Shown in pieces: positions 23,001 to 33,655 of a stretch of 64,000 nt of DNA (positions are counted from its first letter, which is position 1; every line of letters begins with the position of its first letter). Position numbers and translations under genes: made by a program. Source of the stretch: Brevundimonas huaxiensis (GTDB taxonomy: Bacteria > Pseudomonadota > Alphaproteobacteria > Caulobacterales > Caulobacteraceae); the NCBI RefSeq assembly GCF_014218725.1, contig NZ_JABBJE010000001.1, positions 969,003 to 1,033,002 of the forward strand. Direction: 5' to 3'. The notes under the pieces were generated by a model. It did not search any database and was not told the origin of the DNA. It saw nothing but the letters and a program-made list of their open reading frames with translations.

Positions 23001-23315
23001 AGCCACATCTTCTCGGCGGTGGCGGCGATGAACGTCGGCTACGGCTTCGGCCGCAACGGCTGGATCCGTCCGGAACTGCGCGTCGGCTATCGTCAGAACA
23101 TCTCGGTCGACGCCGGCGAAACCATCGCCCGCTTCGCCAGCGGCGGCCCGGACTTCATCCTGTCGCCGGACGCCATCGAAGGCGGCGGGCCGATCCTGGG
23201 CTTCCGCCTGAACTTCGGCAACGAACTGGGCATGCTGTCGCTGACCGGCGACGCCGAGCTGCTGGAAGACTACGTCCGCTACTCGCTGCTGCTGCGGGCC
23301 AGCTTCCGCTTCTGA
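20022..23315 (+). CDS. Autotransporter with calcium-binding TT3-like repeats
   Basis: 1097 residues from the ATG at 20022, chosen because AGGGG lies 10 nt upstream; a GTG at 19998 would add 8 residues. Signal peptide: MRILLATAVAIAPLMVATGSQA. The passenger (about residues 25-780) is rich in Gly, Thr, Asn and Val, as in right-handed beta-helices. It is interrupted by Asp-rich thrombospondin-3-like calcium motifs near residues 120 (DTDGDGDLDG), 306-342 and 560-571. The C-terminal roughly 270 residues form the beta-barrel, ending in the aromatic terminus ASFRF needed for outer-membrane insertion. It is probably a surface adhesin; the target is unknown. Confidence 0.9.
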   Translation: MRILLATAVAIAPLMVATGSQAEIVISNARTTPIQTSNATGTAADNIRIASGGSVAVASGAAVTLNSNNMVDLDSGSSITMDKSADGSTGLLVNGGNTGSVIVGGSITVNDTLEAADIKDTDGDGDLDGPFATGTGRYGVRVTGASPFTGNILVEGTGAIAVEGNNSYGLSVESALNGKLQSLGTVRVTGNDSAAIRTTGPISGNVDLAGSISALGANATGVSIEGDVGGALKIHSSVVATGYRYTTPPPARPTTGTFDNATTLFLDELDADDLLQGGPAVRVGANVAGGVLLDKALAYSEAGIEGDDDKDGVKNGDEDDDGDGIKNRDDPDRDGDGIPDASETAASITSLGGAPALLIGSTTNTVTLGAVGTGDAAYGLINRGTIVGSGLYSGVESRAVQLGVTGGQAVNVVGGVRNEGGISSTAVDANATGLWIGSGVTAPTINNSGAIQAVASGKQTQSATGILIGAGANVGSLTNTGNLVASFGGNQGSATVIRDQSGSLTQLNNAGSIIGSLTPNTDDTNPVTGKVTAIDVSANTTGVTLRQYGIAAAAGSTATDTDKDGVPDAAEPAIVGAIKLGSGADTLNIENGVVNGDIDFGAGADRLNISGGAVVTGAIANSDGLLDINVSKGTLAATQTGATAISNLNIGAEGTLLVNLDPANDRAGGFNVSGNATLATGSTLGVRFSSLIDQPERFNVITAGTLNVGQINQTLLSDNSPYLYVVQGGVAGNTVYVDARRRTASEAGLIPVEASAYDAVYGALGSNEALRNLFLSQTSRDGFIDAYEQMLPDHSGGPLMSLSAGVDAVTRALTGRNAAAAPGETSAWVQEINFYADKDKTDSYGFRSEGFGVAGGVEKGTSLGAVGISAAFTSSDIKDPEAEAEEVLSANLLELGLYWRAQGQYWTTWARAAGGYASFSADRSLVATGVYLNNKSDWHGWTAAVAGGASYERNFGRLNIRPEIYGEYFSLSEGSRSEKGGGDGFDLDIDSRDSHIFSAVAAMNVGYGFGRNGWIRPELRVGYRQNISVDAGETIARFASGGPDFILSPDAIEGGGPILGFRLNFGNELGMLSLTGDAELLEDYVRYSLLLRASFRF

Positions 23316-23340
23316 TCGCAGCCCGATCCAGACAAACGAA

Positions 23341-23370
23341 AGGCCGCCGGAGCGATCCGGCGGCCTTTTT
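23341..23370 (+). terminator. Rho-independent terminator of the autotransporter gene
   Basis: AGGCCGCCGG (23341-23350) pairs with CCGGCGGCCT (23357-23366), loop AGCGAT, followed by a T-run. On the minus strand the same stem is followed by TTTCGTTTG, so it may also end tRNA-Val transcription. Confidence 0.9.
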
Positions 23371-23373
23371 GTT

Positions 23374-23450
23374 TGGTAGGCGGCGACGGGTTCGAACCGC
23401 CGACCCTCTCGGTGTAAACGAGATGCTCTGACCAGCTGAGCTAGCCGCCC
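23374..23450 (-). tRNA. tRNA-Val(TAC)
   Basis: 77 nt with encoded CCA. Acceptor GGGCGGC/GCCGCCT, anticodon loop TTTACAC giving TAC, T-arm GGCGG-TTCGAAC-CCGTC. It lies 34 nt downstream of hup in the same direction, so it may be co-transcribed or have its promoter within hup. Confidence 0.97.
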
Positions 23451-23461
23451 CCAAGGGCAGA

Positions 23462-23479
23462 GACGGGCTTATGCCCGTC
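23462..23479 (-). other. Hairpin between hup and tRNA-Val
   Basis: GACGGGC-TTAT-GCCCGTC is a perfect 7-bp stem with a tetraloop, 5 nt after the hup stop. There is no T-run, so it is a weak terminator, a processing signal or a stability hairpin. Confidence 0.5.
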
Positions 23480-23484
23480 GCGCC

Positions 23485-23760
23485 TCAACCGTTCAAGGCG
23501 CTTTTCAAACCTTCGCCCGGGCGAAAGCGCGCGGTGCGCGAGGCCGGGCGCGCGACCGCCGCACCGGTCTGCGGATTGCGCGCGACGCCGGCCTTGCGAT
23601 CCACGGCGACGAAACTGCCGAAACCGATCAGCTTCACATCCGCGCCCCGCGTCAGCGACTCGGTCACGCCGTCCGTAAACGCCTCCAGCGCCGTCTTCGC
23701 CTGGTCGCGGCTGATGTTCGCCGCGCTGGCCATCCGGCCGATCAGTTCCGCCTTGGTCAT
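23485..23760 (-). CDS. hup: HU-family DNA-binding protein
   Basis: 91 residues, the usual HU length. The start MTKAELIGRMA and the beta-arm sequence GFGSFVAVDRKAGVARNPQTG with FRPGEGLKSALNG at the end are diagnostic. It acts as a dimer that bends DNA in the nucleoid. It lies downstream of lon in the same direction but beyond a lon terminator, so it probably has its own promoter in 23761-23810. Confidence 0.95.
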   Translation of the reverse strand: MTKAELIGRMASAANISRDQAKTALEAFTDGVTESLTRGADVKLIGFGSFVAVDRKAGVARNPQTGAAVARPASRTARFRPGEGLKSALNG

Positions 23761-23809
23761 TCGTCCCCTCCAGAACGAATCACTAAAGGACAGATCGGCG
23801 GTTGCGTCA

Positions 23810-23844
23810 AAAACGAAAACGCCGCCGGTGGGATCACCGGCGGC
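23810..23844 (-). terminator. Rho-independent terminator of lon
   Basis: GCCGCCGGTG (23821-23830) pairs with CACCGGCGGC (23835-23844). On the minus strand it is followed by TTTTCGTTTTTG. It starts 20 nt after the lon stop. Confidence 0.9.
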
Positions 23845-23864
23845 GCTCGCTGTTCAACTCGGCG

Positions 23865-26261
<2,397 letters not shown>

Positions 26262-26542
26262 GATGCGTACTCCTGGGCCATTGATCATCTCCGGCCCGCC
26301 GCCAGGGTCCGCCGGGCAAGAGGCCCGACCGGCGCATGACGGCCCGTCGATTCCGACGGCGTTCGGATGAGTATGTGGTTTGAAAGACCCGCGGTTCAAG
26401 CGTGACCGCGGAACGGCCCACATCTGCGTGGCCACAAGCCCTTCCGATCGCGTCGCTTTAGGTCCGCATTACGCCCGGCGAGGCTTTCGACATGGCGACT
26501 TTACGGGGATCGGGCGTCTTCTGCCGCTCCAAGGAGATGACC

Positions 26543-26671
26543 ATGAGCCGTTCCCACCTGCTGGCCGAGACCCTGAAACGTCCCGCCCCGGCGCCGACAA
26601 CCCTTCAGATGGCGATGACCTTCATCGGCGCCCTGTTCGGAGCCCCGATCCGCAAGGGCCGCGCGCGATGA
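26543..26671 (+). CDS. Small protein, first of three overlapping genes
   Basis: 42 residues, starting at an ATG with a perfect AAGGAG 7 nt upstream. The protein is basic with one hydrophobic stretch (MAMTFIGALFGAP). The stop overlaps the next ATG (ATGA). No family is recognised. The strong ribosome site and chain of overlaps argue that it is real. Confidence 0.6.
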   Translation: MSRSHLLAETLKRPAPAPTTLQMAMTFIGALFGAPIRKGRAR

Positions 26672-26877
26672 TGCAAGGCCATGTCGAGGGCGGCGTGACC
26701 CGCGCCGCCCCTCTGCGACGATACAGGGTCGTGCCTCGCGCCAGCGGTTGGGCGGTGGCGCTCAACAACGCCTGCATCCGCCCCCTGCCCGATCGCATCT
26801 CGGCCGAACGTCTCGCCGCCCGACTTCAGGCCGAGGCCGACCGCCTGAACCGCGACCAACATCGCCTGACACAATGA
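26668..26877 (+). CDS. Small protein, second of three overlapping genes
   Basis: 69 residues with two ATGs in a row at the start. The core YRVVPRASGWAVALNNACIRPLP followed by a helical, charged tail loosely resembles small DUF2188-like proteins; this is a weak impression. It overlaps the genes on both sides by ATGA, so translation is coupled. Confidence 0.6.
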   Translation: MMQGHVEGGVTRAAPLRRYRVVPRASGWAVALNNACIRPLPDRISAERLAARLQAEADRLNRDQHRLTQ

Positions 26878-27068
26878 TAACGCCCCTAGCCTCGCCACCC
26901 GCCGTCGAAATCCTGACGATCCAGCCTGTCGGCGATCGCTGGCGCATCACCTCAAGCGACGGCCTGTTCGAAGGCGTCTTCACCGACGCCAAAAGCGCCG
27001 TCCGATGCGCCAGAGCGGAGGCCGAGGCGCACCCAGGCCATGTCCTGATGTTGGCCGAACCCGCCTGA
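26874..27068 (+). CDS. Small protein, third of three overlapping genes
   Basis: 64 residues. The pattern WRITSSDGLFEGVFTDAKSAV followed by ARAEAEAHPGHVLML is similar in layout to its upstream neighbour: a short strand, then a helix with Ala/Glu. It may be a distant paralogue of the same fold. Its ATG overlaps the preceding stop. It is convergent with clpX. Confidence 0.6.
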   Translation: MITPLASPPAVEILTIQPVGDRWRITSSDGLFEGVFTDAKSAVRCARAEAEAHPGHVLMLAEPA

Positions 27069-27080
27069 TCGCCTCAGATC

Positions 27081-27114
27081 AAGAAAAAGGCCGGAGCGAT
27101 CTCGCTCCGGCCTT
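27081..27114 (-). terminator. Terminator of clpX
   Basis: AAGGCCGGAGCGA (27087-27099) pairs with TCGCTCCGGCCTT (27102-27114). On the minus strand a T-rich tail (TTTTTCTT) follows, so it ends clpX. It may also slow plus-strand transcripts of the small-gene cluster. Confidence 0.88.
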
Positions 27115-27139
27115 CGTCATTTCAGGACTTTTCGCCAAT

Positions 27140-28408
27140 TCAGGCGGCGCCGTCGGCCTTCTTCTTGGAGGCTTCCGAATAGATCAGCAGGGGCTGGGCC
27201 TTGCCGTCGATGACCTCGGCGTTGACCACCACCTCTTCGACGCCTTCGAAGGTCGGCAGTTCGAACATGGTCTCCAGCAGAATGCCTTCCAGGATCGAGC
27301 GCAGGCCGCGTGCCCCGGTCTTGCGGGTGATGGCCTTCTTGGCGACGGCGATCAGCGCGTCGTCGGTGAAGGTCAGTTCGACATTCTCCATCTCGAACAG
27401 ACGCTTGTACTGTTTGACCAGGGCGTTCTTCGGCTCGGTCAGAATGGTGACGAGCGCCGTCTCGTCCAAGTCTTCCAGCGTCGCCAGAACAGGCAGGCGG
27501 CCGATGAACTCGGGGATCAGACCGAACCGCATCAGGTCGTCAGGCTCGACACCTTTCAGGATATCGCCCGTGCGGCGTTCGTCGATCTCCTTGACCTTGG
27601 CGCCGAAGCCGATCGATGCGCCGGATCCACGCGCCGAAATCACCTTTTCCAGGCCCGCGAAGGCGCCGCCGACGATGAACAGGATGTTGGCGGTGTCCAC
27701 CTGCAGGAACTCCTGCTGCGGATGCTTGCGACCGCCTTGCGGCGGCACGGAGGCGACGGTGCCTTCCATGATCTTCAGCAGGGCCTGCTGCACGCCTTCG
27801 CCCGACACGTCGCGGGTGATCGACGGGTTGTCCGACTTGCGCGAAATCTTATCGATCTCGTCGATGTAGACGATGCCGCGCTGGGCCCGCTCGACGTTGT
27901 AGTCCGACGCCTGCAGCAGCTTCAGGATGATGTTCTCGACATCCTCACCCACATAGCCGGCTTCGGTCAGGGTCGTGGCGTCGGCCATGGTGAAGGGCAC
28001 GTCGATTATGCGCGCCAGCGTCTGGGCCAGCAGCGTCTTGCCCGAGCCGGTCGGCCCGATCAACATGATGTTCGACTTGGCCAGTTCGACGTCGTTGTTC
28101 TTCGTCGCGTGATTCAGGCGCTTGTAGTGGTTGTGGACGGCGACCGAGAGCACCTTCTTGGCGTGCGCCTGGCCGATGACATAGTCGTCCAGCACGTCGC
28201 GGATTTCCTTGGGCGTAGGCACGCCGTCGGTCGTCTTCTTGAAGCCGATCTTGTGCTCTTCGCGGATGATGTCCATGCACAGTTCGACGCATTCATCGCA
28301 GATGAAGACGGTCGGGCCCGCGATGAGCTTGCGGACCTCGTGCTGGCTCTTTCCGCAGAACGAGCAGTAGAGGGTGCTTTTGGCGTCGGTGCCGGCTGCT
28401 TTGGTCAT
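27140..28408 (-). CDS. clpX: ClpX, ATPase subunit of the Clp protease
   Basis: 422 residues. N-terminal zinc-binding domain with Cys15, Cys18, Cys37 and Cys40 (YCSFCGK and ICDECVELC). AAA+ Walker [13 protein letters not shown] near residue 119, Walker [11 protein letters not shown]. The ClpP-docking loop region (IGFGAKV) and a full C-terminal small domain are present. It unfolds substrates for ClpP, including CtrA in Caulobacter relatives. Genes between it and clpP separate the two here. Confidence 0.97.
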   Translation of the reverse strand: MTKAAGTDAKSTLYCSFCGKSQHEVRKLIAGPTVFICDECVELCMDIIREEHKIGFKKTTDGVPTPKEIRDVLDDYVIGQAHAKKVLSVAVHNHYKRLNHATKNNDVELAKSNIMLIGPTGSGKTLLAQTLARIIDVPFTMADATTLTEAGYVGEDVENIILKLLQASDYNVERAQRGIVYIDEIDKISRKSDNPSITRDVSGEGVQQALLKIMEGTVASVPPQGGRKHPQQEFLQVDTANILFIVGGAFAGLEKVISARGSGASIGFGAKVKEIDERRTGDILKGVEPDDLMRFGLIPEFIGRLPVLATLEDLDETALVTILTEPKNALVKQYKRLFEMENVELTFTDDALIAVAKKAITRKTGARGLRSILEGILLETMFELPTFEGVEEVVVNAEVIDGKAQPLLIYSEASKKKADGAA

Positions 28409-28602
28409 AGACCCTTATCTCACTCCCGCGGGGCGGACCGAAATGGCCCGAAACGCGCTTCCCTCACATTGATTCCAGCACTCTGGATGCGAAGGTCTTC
28501 AAAAAATGACAATCACCCATCACACGTTCCGGAACAACCCCGAAGGCGGCAGGGGATTGTTGCAGTGCGTGGATGGATCAGTGTCGACGGGGATCAAGGC
28601 GA

Positions 28603-29250
28603 ATGTCTGACATGGGTATTGTGCACGATTTACGCCAGTCCACGGCAAATGGACGTGTCATCGTCGCTTTCGATTTCGACGGCACGCTGACGATTCGCGA
28701 CAGTTTCACCGAGTTCCTGCGCTGGCGCGCCGGGCCGGGGGCCTGGGCGCTGGGGCTGGTCAAGCTGGCCCCCGCGCTGGCCGCCTACGCCAAGGATCGC
28801 GACCGGGGCCGGATTAAGGCGGCCTCCGTAAAGGAGTTTTTGCTTGGCGTGAGCCGCCAGACGCTGGAAGCGGAAGCCGCAGCCTTCGCCGAAGAGATCT
28901 GGCCCCGCTTCATGCGCCCCGATGCGCTTGAGGTGTGGAACGACTGGGGCCGACGCGGCGCGCATCGCGTCATCGTGACCGCGTCGCCGACGACGACCGT
29001 CGCGCCATTCGCCCGAAAGCTGGGGGCCGAGGCCCTGCTGGGCACCGAGTTCGTCTTCGACGCCGATGACCGGATAACCGGCGACTTCGCCGGTCCGAAT
29101 TGTCGGGATCAGGAAAAGGTGCGGCGGCTGAAGGCGGCCTATGGCGAAGACATGAACCTGACGGCCGCCTATGGCGACACCTCGGGCGATACTGAAATGC
29201 TGGCGATGGCCCAGCAGCCGGGTTTCCGGGTTTTCCGTCAGAAGCCCTGA
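28603..29250 (+). CDS. HAD-superfamily phosphatase, subfamily IB
   Basis: 215 residues from the ATG at 28603 (AAGG 4 nt upstream; a second ATG at 28612 is possible). HAD motif I is FDFDGTLTIRDSF, motif II VIVTASPTT, and motif III/IV AYGDTSGDTEML. The layout matches the HAD-IB group of phosphoserine-phosphatase-like hydrolases, with a helical cap between motifs I and II. The substrate is unknown; a phosphomonoester is likely. Convergent with the next gene, 3 nt apart. Confidence 0.85.
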   Translation: MSDMGIVHDLRQSTANGRVIVAFDFDGTLTIRDSFTEFLRWRAGPGAWALGLVKLAPALAAYAKDRDRGRIKAASVKEFLLGVSRQTLEAEAAAFAEEIWPRFMRPDALEVWNDWGRRGAHRVIVTASPTTTVAPFARKLGAEALLGTEFVFDADDRITGDFAGPNCRDQEKVRRLKAAYGEDMNLTAAYGDTSGDTEMLAMAQQPGFRVFRQKP

Positions 29251-29253
29251 AGC

Positions 29254-29574
29254 TCAGTTCCCGTCGGCGTCCACGTCGAACACCATCGCCTTGCCGCGTG
29301 ACGTCGGGTCCCACCCCGCCTCAATCGCCGACGAGACGGCGGTGCGGACGGCGTCGACATTGACGCGCTGCTTTTCCACGTCCGGCCGGCCGTTGGGCCG
29401 AAGCGGCGGCGGAAACTGGACGATGGCTTCGCGCTTGAAGTCCGCGTGGCGAAGGGAAACGGCCATGCCCTCCCAGACGTTGCCGCCCTTGGGCTGAGGT
29501 TGGCGACGAAGCTCCCAGACGTAGCTTTCACCATCGACATCGACCGTGCCGCTTTGATCTCGTTTGAACTGCAT
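29254..29574 (-). CDS. Conserved-type hypothetical protein, 106 residues
   Basis: Soluble protein starting MQFKRDQSGTVDVDGESYVWELRRQ. The first half is beta-rich with alternating hydrophobic residues. The second half has a helix and an acidic end (FDVDADGN). No known family is recognised. It lies just downstream of clpP's terminator and is convergent with the HAD gene. Confidence 0.7.
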   Translation of the reverse strand: MQFKRDQSGTVDVDGESYVWELRRQPQPKGGNVWEGMAVSLRHADFKREAIVQFPPPLRPNGRPDVEKQRVNVDAVRTAVSSAIEAGWDPTSRGKAMVFDVDADGN

Positions 29575-29591
29575 GACGGCTCCGATAGCAC

Positions 29592-29625
29592 AAAATGAAA
29601 AGGGCGCGCCGCAGTGGGCGCGCCC
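29592..29625 (-). terminator. Terminator of clpP
   Basis: GGGCGCGCC (29602-29610) pairs with GGCGCGCCC (29617-29625). On the minus strand TTTTCATTTTG follows. Confidence 0.85.
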
Positions 29626-29646
29626 TCACGTCTTTCGACAGCCGTC

Positions 29647-30294
29647 TTAGTTGCCGGGCGTCTTCACGCCGTCGGCGTCGGCCTGTTCGCGGCGATCGTA
29701 GACGTGATCCACGATGCCCCAGGCCTTGGCTTCCTCGGCCGACATGAAGTGGTCGCGGTCCAGCGTCTTTTCGACCTCCTCATACGTGCGGCCGGTGTGG
29801 TGGACGTAGATCTCGTTCAGACGACGCTTGGTGTAGCGGATGTCGGCGGCGTGCAGCTCGATGTCCGACGCCTGGCCGCGGAAACCACCCGACGGCTGGT
29901 GCACCATGACCCGCGCATTCGGCAGGGCGATGCGCTGGCCTGCCTCACCGGCCGTCAGGATCAGCGATCCGGCCGAGGCCGCCATGCCCATCACCACGGT
30001 CGAAACCGGGCTCTTGATGTATTGCATGGTGTCGTAGATCGCGAGCGCCGAGGTCACCTGACCCCCGGGGCTGTTGATATACATGCTGATTTCCTTCTTC
30101 GGATTCTCCGATTCAAGGAACAGCAGCTGGGCGCAGATCAGCGACGCCATACCGTCCTCAAACGGCCCCGTCAGGAAGATGATCCGCTCGCGCAGCAGAC
30201 GCGAGAAGATGTCGAAGGAGCGCTCGCCGCGGCTGGATTGCTCCACCACCATCGGCACAAGGTTCATGTTCATCAGTTCGATCGGATCGCGCAT
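29647..30294 (-). CDS. clpP: ATP-dependent Clp protease proteolytic subunit
   Basis: 215 residues. Catalytic Ser107 sits in GMAASAGS, His132 in [11 protein letters not shown], and the Asp in the [12 protein letters not shown] segment. INSPGG near residue 74 is the oxyanion-loop region. It forms the double-heptamer peptidase chamber that works with ClpX. A separate terminator follows, and an unrelated gene lies between it and tig. Confidence 0.97.
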   Translation of the reverse strand: MRDPIELMNMNLVPMVVEQSSRGERSFDIFSRLLRERIIFLTGPFEDGMASLICAQLLFLESENPKKEISMYINSPGGQVTSALAIYDTMQYIKSPVSTVVMGMAASAGSLILTAGEAGQRIALPNARVMVHQPSGGFRGQASDIELHAADIRYTKRRLNEIYVHHTGRTYEEVEKTLDRDHFMSAEEAKAWGIVDHVYDRREQADADGVKTPGN

Positions 30295-30387
30295 TTAGCC
30301 TTCTCGGATGCAGTGGCGACGATTCAGCGTCGTCAGCCGGTTATGCTGCATATCGCGTTCGATGACACCCTTCGCAAGACGCCCGGC

Positions 30388-31302
30388 TCATTCGAACTGC
30401 GCGTCTTGCTGGTTCGCCGCTGCACGCCGGCCTTTCTGCAGCCGTTCCGCGACCGCCGCCTCCTGCGCAGCGGCGGATGCGCGATCGGGCTCCGCCTCAT
30501 ACAAGGCTTGCAGATAGGCGCGGTCCCAGTCCGTGAGGCCGGTCACGTTCTGAGGATCACCAAATAGATTCAGCACTGTGGGCTGATCGGAGTAGTCGGC
30601 GCGGGGATCGACCTGGGCCAGGACGACCATCGCGGCGTAGTCCATCAAAGCCGGCAAAAGCACGCCAGTGGCCTTGGTCATATCAATAACGACGGTCGCA
30701 GAGCTCAGGTCATACCGCAGCGGCGACCTCATACGGCTGATGTTGCGCGATGCAATCGAAGGCGGCTCTCCACCGGCGACACGAGCCGCCAGTTGGCCTG
30801 TGTCTGCTGAGACCGGCAGGGAAATGTGCCACCATCGCACTGGCGCATCACTGGTTTTGAACCGCTCCAGCGCCGCCAAACCCATGTTGGTGTTGTCGAT
30901 TGGAGGACGGAAGCGACGACGCCAACCTTCCACCAGTGCTGATGCGACGCTGGGACCATCCTCTGTGGCGATTATCAGCACATTGGCGGTGCAGCCAGGC
31001 TCTCCCACTCGAATTTCAAGGTCATGAGCGATTTCGCCGATGCGATCGGCAAGCATCTGACCGTAGGGTGCCTTCAATCCGGCGACGCTGACGCACAGCG
31101 GCGTATTCCACCGTCCAAGCCGCGCACCGGCGGGCGCGGTTGCAACACGCTGGACAAACTGGCGCGCAGCCTGTCGCGGCGACTGACCCTCGACCGTGAT
31201 CTCCTCCAGATCTGCCGGAGGCGGCTGTCCCGGATCCTGCGCCTGCGCGCCTGCGGTGATGAGGGCGGCCAGAGCGACGGCGGAAAAGGACATTGAAGAC
31301 AT
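30388..31302 (-). CDS. Secreted protein of unknown function
   Basis: 304 residues. The signal peptide ends near residue 21 (ALITAGAQAQ). A short EEITVEGQ segment, reminiscent of the N-termini of TonB-dependent receptors, follows. Two Cys (PLCVSV and EPGCTAN) may form a disulfide. The C-terminal 30 residues are Gln/Ala/Arg-rich. No family is recognised. Its start is 11 nt after the tig terminator hairpin, so it probably has its own promoter or depends on read-through. Confidence 0.75.
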   Translation of the reverse strand: MSSMSFSAVALAALITAGAQAQDPGQPPPADLEEITVEGQSPRQAARQFVQRVATAPAGARLGRWNTPLCVSVAGLKAPYGQMLADRIGEIAHDLEIRVGEPGCTANVLIIATEDGPSVASALVEGWRRRFRPPIDNTNMGLAALERFKTSDAPVRWWHISLPVSADTGQLAARVAGGEPPSIASRNISRMRSPLRYDLSSATVVIDMTKATGVLLPALMDYAAMVVLAQVDPRADYSDQPTVLNLFGDPQNVTGLTDWDRAYLQALYEAEPDRASAAAQEAAVAERLQKGRRAAANQQDAQFE

Positions 31303-31309
31303 ACCTGAA

Positions 31310-31340
31310 AAGCAAAATGGGCCCGCACTGCGGACCCATT
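31310..31340 (-). terminator. Terminator of tig
   Basis: ATGGGC-CCGC (31317-31326) pairs with GCGG-ACCCAT (31330-31339), one mismatch. On the minus strand TTTTGCTTTTC follows. Confidence 0.75.
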
Positions 31341-31397
31341 CGACTTACAATTCAGACACCACAACCGCCAGTTACGGTCGTGTAATCGAGCGAAAAA

Positions 31398-32744
31398 TCA
31401 GCCCTCGTCTTCGTCTTCCTTAAGCAGCTCTTCCTTGGTGATCGGCTTGTCGGTCACGTCGGCGACGCCCACGATCAGGTCGACGACCTTCTCTTCGTAG
31501 ATGGGCGCGCGCATCTGGGCGGCGGCATTGGGGTTCTGGCGGTAGAAGTTCAGGACGGCCTGTTCTTGGCCCGGATAGTTGCGCGCTTCCTGCAGGATGG
31601 CGGCGTTCAATTCCTGATCCGTGACCTGGACGTTGTTGGCGCGACCGATTTCGGCCAGCACCAGGCCCAGACGAACGCGGCGTTCAGCGATCTTGCGGTA
31701 TTCGGCCTTCAGGTCTTCGTCCGACTTGGCGGCGTCTTCTTCCGGCAGACGACCAGCGGTCTTGTCAGCTTCGACCTGCTGCCAGATGCCGTCGAACTCG
31801 GCGTCAACCATCTTCGGCGGCAGCGGGAAGTCGTGAGCCTCGTCCAGTTGGTCCAGCAGGGCGCGCTTCAGCTTGAAACGGGCCGCGCCGGCGTACTGCT
31901 GGTCCAGGTTGGACTTCAGCAGTTCCTTCAGCTTGTCCAGCGACTCCAGACCGATGCGGGTGGCGAAATCGTCGTCGATCTTGGATTCGGCTTCCGCCTT
32001 GATGGCCTTCACCTTGATGTCGAAGGTGGCCTTCTTGCCGGCCAGATGGGCGGCTTGATAGTTCTCGGGGAAGGTGACCTCGATAGTCTTCTCTTCGCCG
32101 ACCTTGGCGCCCGTCAGTTGCTCTTCGAAACCGGGGATGAAGCGGCCCGAGCCGATCACCAGGTCCGCGTCCTCGGCGGCGCCGCCTTCGAAGGGCTCGC
32201 CGTCCAGCTTGCCCAGGAAATCGATCGTCAGCTGGTCGCCCTCGGCGGCCTTGATGGTCTTGCCCTTCTTGTCTTCGTAGGTCTTGGCCTGACCAGCCAG
32301 TTCCGTCAGGGCCTCGTCCAGATCGGCGTCCGACGCTTCATAGGTCGGGCGTTCCAGCTTCAGGGTCTTGGGATCGACCGGCTCGAAGTCCGGCATGATT
32401 TCCAGCGACATTTCGTAGGCCAGGTCTTCCTGACCGGCGATGACCTTGTCCATGTCAGACGTCAGCTTCATCTCGGCCGGCGCGGCCGGGCGGATCTTGG
32501 CCTCGTCGAGCGCCTTCTGGCTGGTTTCGTTCAGCTCGGCGTTGATGATCTCGCCCATGAACTCACGGCCGAAGGTCTTCTTGACGTGGGCGACCGGCAC
32601 CTTGCCCGGACGGAAGCCCTTCAGCTTCACCTGCGGGGCGACTTCCTTGACGCGGGCTTCGAGCTTTTCGTTCAGCTCCGCGACGGGAATGGTGACCGCG
32701 ATCACGCGGCTGAGGCCTTCGTTCGACTTTTCGACGACTTGCAT
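31398..32744 (-). CDS. tig: Trigger factor
   Basis: 448 residues from the ATG at 32744 (MQVVEKSNEGLSRVIAVTIP). The ribosome-binding signature GFRPGKVP lies in the first 60 residues. The FKBP-type PPIase domain is near residues 155-240 (GDQLTIDFLGKLDGEPFEGG). A long C-terminal helical domain and an acidic tail (LLKEDEDEG) follow. It binds nascent chains at the ribosome exit. The frame is open 45 codons upstream without family similarity. Confidence 0.96.
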   Translation of the reverse strand: MQVVEKSNEGLSRVIAVTIPVAELNEKLEARVKEVAPQVKLKGFRPGKVPVAHVKKTFGREFMGEIINAELNETSQKALDEAKIRPAAPAEMKLTSDMDKVIAGQEDLAYEMSLEIMPDFEPVDPKTLKLERPTYEASDADLDEALTELAGQAKTYEDKKGKTIKAAEGDQLTIDFLGKLDGEPFEGGAAEDADLVIGSGRFIPGFEEQLTGAKVGEEKTIEVTFPENYQAAHLAGKKATFDIKVKAIKAEAESKIDDDFATRIGLESLDKLKELLKSNLDQQYAGAARFKLKRALLDQLDEAHDFPLPPKMVDAEFDGIWQQVEADKTAGRLPEEDAAKSDEDLKAEYRKIAERRVRLGLVLAEIGRANNVQVTDQELNAAILQEARNYPGQEQAVLNFYRQNPNAAAQMRAPIYEEKVVDLIVGVADVTDKPITKEELLKEDEDEG

Positions 32745-32935
32745 GGTCGGGATTCTGACGCTCTGGGGCGCATGAGCCATCGAGACGGCCGGCGCGGAAT
32801 GGATAAAGCAAGAAGGCCGCCCCGTGTGGAGCGGCGCCTCGAAGCCCGCCCTTATGTCGAGAAGGGCCCGAAAGGTCAACGCGGGCGTGGTCAGAGCCGG
32901 TGGTTTCGCGGCCTTTGCGTGGCTATGTTGACCAA

Positions 32936-33637
32936 ATGAGCCAACCCGCCTCCCCCATCGGCGTCTTCGTCACGCCCGTCACCCCGCTTCAACAGAACTG
33001 CACGACCGTCTGGTGCACCGCCACCAACAAGGCCGCCGTGATCGATCCTGGCGGTTCGGTCGATGCAGTCTTGGGCGAGGTCACGCGGCGCGGCCTGACG
33101 CTGGATCAGATCTGGATCACTCACGGCCATCTGGATCACGCGGGCGGCGCAGCCGAAATGCAGGAAAAGACCGGCGCCGAGATCATCGGCCCTCAGAAGG
33201 CCGACCAGTTCTGGATCGACCGAATCGTGGAGAGCGGCCGGATGTACGGCCTGCCTGATGCCCGCCCCTTCACGCCCGACCGCTGGCTGGAAGATGGCGA
33301 CACCGTCACGCTGGGCGAAACGACCTGGGACGTGCGTCACTGCCCCGGCCATACGCCCGGGCACGTCATCTTCTTCAATCGCGCGGCGCGATTCGCTCAG
33401 GTCGGGGATGTTCTGTTCAAGGGTTCGGTCGGCCGCACCGACTTCCCGATGAGCGATCCGCCCGCCCTTATCAGCTCGGTGATCGAAAAGCTCTGGCCGT
33501 TGGGCGACGACGTCACCTTTGTGCCGGGCCACGGGCCGATCTCCACCTTTGGTGAAGAGCGAAGGACGAATCCGTTCGTGTCTGACGCCGCAATGCGACA
33601 GGCCCCGATCCAGCGTGAGCCGTCGGGGCCTGCCTGA
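32936..33637 (+). CDS. MBL-fold hydrolase, glyoxalase II-like
   Basis: 233 residues from the ATG at 32936. The metal motif THGHLDH is at 62-68 (His63, His65, Asp67, His68), with a later His in HCPGHTPGH, an Asp in GDVLFKGSVGRTDFP and a His in FVPGHGP. This is the YcbL/GloB-like group with a shortened C-terminus, so it probably hydrolyses a thioester such as S-lactoylglutathione; substrate not proven. The last 12 codons overlap a 10-bp inverted repeat (33599-33608 with 33623-33632) that may act as a terminator. Confidence 0.88.
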   Translation: MSQPASPIGVFVTPVTPLQQNCTTVWCTATNKAAVIDPGGSVDAVLGEVTRRGLTLDQIWITHGHLDHAGGAAEMQEKTGAEIIGPQKADQFWIDRIVESGRMYGLPDARPFTPDRWLEDGDTVTLGETTWDVRHCPGHTPGHVIFFNRAARFAQVGDVLFKGSVGRTDFPMSDPPALISSVIEKLWPLGDDVTFVPGHGPISTFGEERRTNPFVSDAAMRQAPIQREPSGPA

Positions 33638-33655
33638 GCATGCTGATCGTGTGGC

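Noticed and set aside
20547..23006. 819-codon open frame on the minus strand opposite the autotransporter
   Set aside because: Shadow of the repetitive GC-rich coding sequence; composition is nonsense-like and no start signal is seen.
28519..28545. GGAAC upstream of the HAD phosphatase as an EcfG promoter
   Set aside because: No [C/G]GTT occurs at 16-17 nt spacing; the same is true of GGAAC at 19951.
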